DNA of 64,000 bases from assembly GCF_015182285.1 (NCBI RefSeq), contig NZ_PRDM01000006.1, positions 310,001-374,000 of the forward strand. Direction: 5' to 3'. The stretch comes from Flavobacterium hungaricum (GTDB lineage: Bacteria; Bacteroidota; Bacteroidia; Flavobacteriales; Flavobacteriaceae). Position 1 is the stretch's first letter; each line of letters opens with the position of its first letter. The notes under the pieces were generated by a model. It saw nothing but the letters and a program-made list of their open reading frames with translations, was not told the origin of the DNA and searched no databases. Below are positions 61,407-64,000 of this stretch, piece by piece. The translations under genes were made by a program, and so were the position numbers.

Positions 61407-61436
61407 TTAACTGTAATTACTAGCCGTAAGAGTTTT

Positions 61437-61479
61437 AAAAAAAGTCCGAAACCCCTTTTGGGAGTGGGTTTCGGAACTT
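61437..61479 (-). terminator. Phage-borne terminator behind tRNA-Met
   Basis: Leftward, CCGAAACCC and GGGTTTCGG pair (outer AAGT/ACTT with one bulged base) and are followed by seven T. It lies inside the prophage directly after the tRNA 3' end and replaces the host terminator now displaced to 20742-20772. Confidence 0.85.
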
Positions 61480-61522
61480 GTAGCGAGGACGGGAGTTGAA
61501 CCCGTGACCTCAGGGTTATGAA
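61478..61522. repeat. attR core (45 bp)
   Basis: Identical to attL at 20778-20822. The copy inside the complete tRNA gene. Confidence 0.95.
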
Positions 61523-61554
61523 TCCTGCGCTCTAACCAACTGAGCTACCTCGCC
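61481..61554 (-). tRNA. tRNA-Met (anticodon CAT)
   Basis: 74 nt with a complete cloverleaf: acceptor GGCGAGG/CCTCGCT with a first G-T pair, D arm GCTC...GAGC, anticodon loop TTCATAA, T arm ACGGG-TTCAACT-CCCGT, and 3' discriminator A. The CCA is not encoded. The phage inserts into its 3' half and restores it. CAT could also denote an Ile tRNA modified at C34; Met is preferred. Confidence 0.95.
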
Positions 61555-61705
61555 AAGACTGCTATCATGAATTCCTGATTGCGGGTGCAAAGATAGAAAT
61601 AATATTAAAGCTCGCAAGCATAAAATGAAGAAAAAAAAATATTTTTAAATATGCTTTGTTTTTGGACATATATTCTTATATTTCCAAAAAAATTAAAAGT
61701 AGCAC

Positions 61706-62098
61706 ATGGATTCAAAAATACGTTACGAAATCGAGTTTCCGATCAATTCTTCGCCGCAATTATTGTATCAATATATATCAACTCCATCAGGTTTGTCTGA
61801 ATGGTTCGCAGATAATGTAAATTCAAGAGGAGAGTTTTTTACTTTCATCTGGAATGACTCTCAGGAAAAAGCACGTTTGGCTTCAAAAAAAACAGGAGAA
61901 AAAGTAAAATTCAAATGGGTAGACGACAGCAGTAAAGACACTGAATACTTTTTTGAACTGCATATTTTAGTGGACGAACTAACAAAAGACGTATCGCTTA
62001 TGGTGGTAGATTTTGCTGATAAAGAAGAAATAGGAGAGGCTAAACAGTTGTGGGAGAATCAGATCTCAGATCTTAAACATCTTATAGGATCTGTTTAG
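61706..62098 (+). CDS. START/SRPBCC-like (AHSA1-type) domain protein
   Basis: 130 residues with the helix-grip pattern SSPQLLYQYISTPSGLSEWFAD near the N-terminus, then beta strands and a long C-terminal helix (WENQISDLKHLIGSV). Proteins of this kind bind hydrophobic ligands or act as chaperone helpers. Conserved next to the aminotransferase in related genomes as far as I recall; not verified. Confidence 0.8.
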   Translation: MDSKIRYEIEFPINSSPQLLYQYISTPSGLSEWFADNVNSRGEFFTFIWNDSQEKARLASKKTGEKVKFKWVDDSSKDTEYFFELHILVDELTKDVSLMVVDFADKEEIGEAKQLWENQISDLKHLIGSV

Positions 62099-62118
62099 TA
62101 AAAGTCTATTTTATGCCT

Positions 62119-62152
62119 TATATTTGCCCTGAACAAAATTCAGGGTTTTTTT
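62119..62152 (+). promoter_or_regulatory. Promoter overlapping a terminator hairpin before the aminotransferase
   Basis: TATATTTG at 62119-62126 is an exact -7 element. It is followed at once by CCCTGAA-CAAAA-TTCAGGG (62127-62145) and seven T, ending at the ATG (62153). The hairpin would end the upstream transcript; the new start would fall within it. Confidence 0.6.
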
Positions 62153-62992
62153 ATGATTAATTTTAACGGAAACACAGCACAGCAGGACAATAATGTATTA
62201 ACTCAAAATCGTGCTTTCTTATATGGTGACGGTGTCTTTGAAACTGTAAAAATAATAAACGGAAAAATCTTGTTTCTTGAAGATCATTATTTTAGACTCA
62301 TGGCTTCTATGCGTGTAGTGCGTATGCAGATTCCGATGAATTTTACAATGGAGTTTCTTGAAGAAGAGATTCTTAAATTGGTCACCGAACAAGGTATTGC
62401 ATCTTCTGCAAGAGCTAGAATAACTGTTTTTAGAAATGACGGCGGTTTGTATCTGCCTCAGACCAATGAAATTTCGTATTTGATCAATGCGATGCCGCTC
62501 GAAAATAAGTCTTATGCTTTAAATACTGGCGAGTACGAAGTTGATTTGTATAAAGACTTTTATGTAACAAAACAATTATTATCGTCTATTAAAACGACTA
62601 ATAAGATGATTAATGTTACAGCAAGTATTTTTGCCCATGAAAACGCCCTTGCAAATTGTATTTTACTTAATGACAGTAAAAATGTAATTGAAGGGATTCA
62701 AGGAAACATCTTTATGGTTACAGGTAAAAAACTAGTTACTCCTCCAGTCTCTGAAGGATGCCTTAACGGAGTTATGCGTAAACAGATATTGGCTTTGGCA
62801 AAGAAAATAGAAGGCATAGAAATATGCGAAGAAATAATTTCGCCGTTTGATCTTCAAAAAGCAGACGAATTATTTCTTACCAATGTAATCATGGGGATAC
62901 AGCCGATAACCAAATATCGAAAAAAAGAATTTACAAATAATCTGGCTCATTTATTATTGCAGAAACTAAATGAATCCATTTCTGAAAATTAA
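62153..62992 (+). CDS. Class IV aminotransferase (PabC/IlvE/D-amino-acid type)
   Basis: 279 residues. RAFLYGDGVFETVKIINGKI at the start, PLP Lys in SSIKTTNKM (about 146), VIEGIQGNIFMV and GCLNGVMRKQIL are class IV signatures. PLP enzymes of this fold make branched-chain amino acids, D-amino acids or 4-aminobenzoate; the missing typical Arg markers prevent a narrower call. Its end overlaps the YqgE gene by 4 bases, convergently. Confidence 0.88.
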   Translation: MINFNGNTAQQDNNVLTQNRAFLYGDGVFETVKIINGKILFLEDHYFRLMASMRVVRMQIPMNFTMEFLEEEILKLVTEQGIASSARARITVFRNDGGLYLPQTNEISYLINAMPLENKSYALNTGEYEVDLYKDFYVTKQLLSSIKTTNKMINVTASIFAHENALANCILLNDSKNVIEGIQGNIFMVTGKKLVTPPVSEGCLNGVMRKQILALAKKIEGIEICEEIISPFDLQKADELFLTNVIMGIQPITKYRKKEFTNNLAHLLLQKLNESISEN

Positions 62993-63549
62993 TTCAGATA
63001 TGGATTTTCAGGTGCATTTGACCAAATAAGATAATCGCCGCCAAGCTCAATAATCTGTTCTTTCCAGAAATGAGTGGTCGATTTTCCGATAATTTTGTTT
63101 TTGTAATTATTATCAGCAATTATCCAAGAGTTGCCCTGCATTTCACTTTCCAGCTGATTTTCGTCCCAGCCCGTATAACCTAAGAAAAAACGAATATTAT
63201 TCTTGCTGATAGATCCGTCGTTTATTAAATCTTTGGTAGACTCAAAATCACCGCCCCAATAAATTCCGTTCGAAATCTCGACACTATTCGGGATTAAGTC
63301 AGGAATATTGTGAATGAAATAAAGGTTGTCCTGCTCGACAGGACCTCCGTTATATATCTTAAAGTTGGCATCAATTTCTGGTATTAGATCATTAATAGTG
63401 TATTTTAAAGGCTTATTAATGATAAAACCAATTGATCCTTCTTTGTTATGGTCTGCTAATAAAATTACCGATCTGTTAAAAGATAAATCTCCAATTATTG
63501 AAGGCTCGGCAATAAGCAGGTGTCCTTTTTTTAATTTTTCTGAAATCAT
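62989..63549 (-). CDS. YqgE/AlgH family protein
   Basis: 186 residues: KGHLLIAEPSIIGDLSFNRS, GSIGFIINKPL, IYNGGPVEQDNLYFIHNIPD and FFLGYTGWDENQLESEM are the conserved blocks of YqgE/AlgH. Function is not established; it is a putative transcription-linked protein in some bacteria. A longer frame reaches 63633, but the HU terminator sits there, so ATG 63549 is chosen. Confidence 0.9.
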   Translation of the reverse strand: MISEKLKKGHLLIAEPSIIGDLSFNRSVILLADHNKEGSIGFIINKPLKYTINDLIPEIDANFKIYNGGPVEQDNLYFIHNIPDLIPNSVEISNGIYWGGDFESTKDLINDGSISKNNIRFFLGYTGWDENQLESEMQGNSWIIADNNYKNKIIGKSTTHFWKEQIIELGGDYLIWSNAPENPYLN

Positions 63550-63613
63550 ACGGCTACAATTTTTATTAAATTTAATCATAAAATTTTTAAAATCACAAAA
63601 AAAATCGTTAAAC

Positions 63614-63645
63614 CGCATAAAAAAACCCTCCACAAGGAGGGTTTT
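63614..63645 (-). terminator. Terminator of the HU gene
   Basis: AAAACCCTCC and GGAGGGTTTT pair around ACAA; leftward a run of T follows. It lies 33 bases after the HU stop. Confidence 0.9.
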
Positions 63646-63677
63646 AATTATATTATTAGTTTAGAGAACTTTCTTAC

Positions 63678-63950
63678 TTAGTTCACTGCACCTTCTAATT
63701 CAGCTCCAGCTTTAAATTTCACAACGTTTTTAGCTGCAATTTTAATCGTTTTTCCTGTTTGTGGGTTTCTTCCGTCTCTAGCTGCTCTAGATGATACTGA
63801 CCATGATCCAAAACCTACTAAAGAAACTCTTCCTCCTTTTTTCAAAGTAGCTCCTACGTTCCCTAAAAATGACTCTAAAGCTAATTTTGCCGCAGCTTTT
63901 GTAATTCCTGCATCAGCAGCGATAGCATCGATTAATTCTGATTTGTTCAT
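63678..63950 (-). CDS. hup: DNA-binding protein HU
   Basis: 90 residues, full length. MNKSELIDAIAADAGITKAA, GRVSLVGFGSWSVSSRAARD and GRNPQTGKTIKIAAKNVVKF with the DNA-bending Pro are the family signature. A nucleoid protein. Followed by a strong terminator. Confidence 0.96.
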   Translation of the reverse strand: MNKSELIDAIAADAGITKAAAKLALESFLGNVGATLKKGGRVSLVGFGSWSVSSRAARDGRNPQTGKTIKIAAKNVVKFKAGAELEGAVN

Positions 63951-64000
63951 AATAATTAGTTATTAATTGTTGGTTAAAAAAAATTGTTAATACACAAATT

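Larger units (their letters stand above)
20778..61522. mobile_element. Integrated tailed-phage genome (prophage), 40.7 kb
   Basis: Bounded by a 45-bp direct repeat derived from tRNA-Met and containing integrase, S24 repressor, replication, methylation, terminase, tail, capsid, portal and lysis genes, all apparently intact. The repeat-to-repeat unit is 40,700 bp. No broken genes were seen, so it may be inducible. The long non-contractile-type tail region (tape measure 943 residues, no sheath gene seen) suggests a siphovirus. Confidence 0.95.

Noticed and set aside
63550..63633. Longer start for the YqgE/AlgH gene
   Set aside because: The extension overlaps the HU terminator hairpin and shows no family similarity; ATG 63549 is the natural start.
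1..64000. CRISPR array
   Set aside because: No regularly spaced direct repeats with unique spacers were seen.
1..64000. Insertion sequences or transposase genes
   Set aside because: No transposase motif was found; the only mobile gene is the phage integrase.

Overview
The window looks like a Flavobacterium (Bacteroidota) chromosome with a 40.7 kb integrated tailed-phage genome. The assignment rests on low GC, a SusC/SusD pair, lipoproteins with an S-C lipobox, weak Shine-Dalgarno signals, and many promoters with the Bacteroidota -7 element TAnnTTTG. No database search was possible; product names come from motifs read in the translations.

Bases 1-20777 (host, left). A leftward copper-handling cluster holds a Cys-rich exported protein, a DUF3347 protein, an HMA-AraC fusion regulator and a CopA-type P1B ATPase that runs off the window edge. 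An AraC regulator diverges from an AraJ-like MFS exporter. Next comes a compact glycan-uptake locus: SusC, SusD and a FN3/beta-helix surface lipoprotein, headed by a LacI-type palindrome and with no enzyme gene. Then follow a pentapeptide-repeat protein, a DUF6642 protein with an AraC regulator, a radical-SAM/TIGR03915 putative DNA repair pair, a nucleosidase, a glutamine amidotransferase and an ACT-domain protein.

Bases 20778-61522 (prophage). A 45 bp direct repeat made of the 3' part of tRNA-Met(CAT) marks attL and attR; the integrase sits beside attR. From the left: a leftward lysogeny operon (S24 repressor, lipoprotein, small HTH protein), a repressor/cro-type operator region, and a long rightward early operon. 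The early operon carries small regulators, a coiled-coil protein, a YqaJ exonuclease, NinB-like and HNH proteins, a replication organiser, a helicase loader, a helicase-methyltransferase fusion and two C5-methyltransferase-like proteins. A terminator-promoter pair then sets off two membrane-protein genes. A switch-like region with palindromes GTAACA-N4/5-TGTTAC separates two leftward look-alike genes from the late operon. Late genes run terminase, neck/tail, tape measure, then protease-scaffold, capsid, portal, connector, fibre and lysis, so the tail block lies ahead of the head block. The same palindrome recurs before a small-gene cassette and before the protease gene.

Bases 61481-64000 (host, right). 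The reconstituted tRNA-Met gene is followed by a START-like protein, a class IV aminotransferase, a YqgE/AlgH protein and HU. The points most worth following up are the GTAACA palindrome regulon, the insulated membrane-protein cassette, the phage methylation block, the replacement terminator next to tRNA-Met, and the candidate integrase arm sites.
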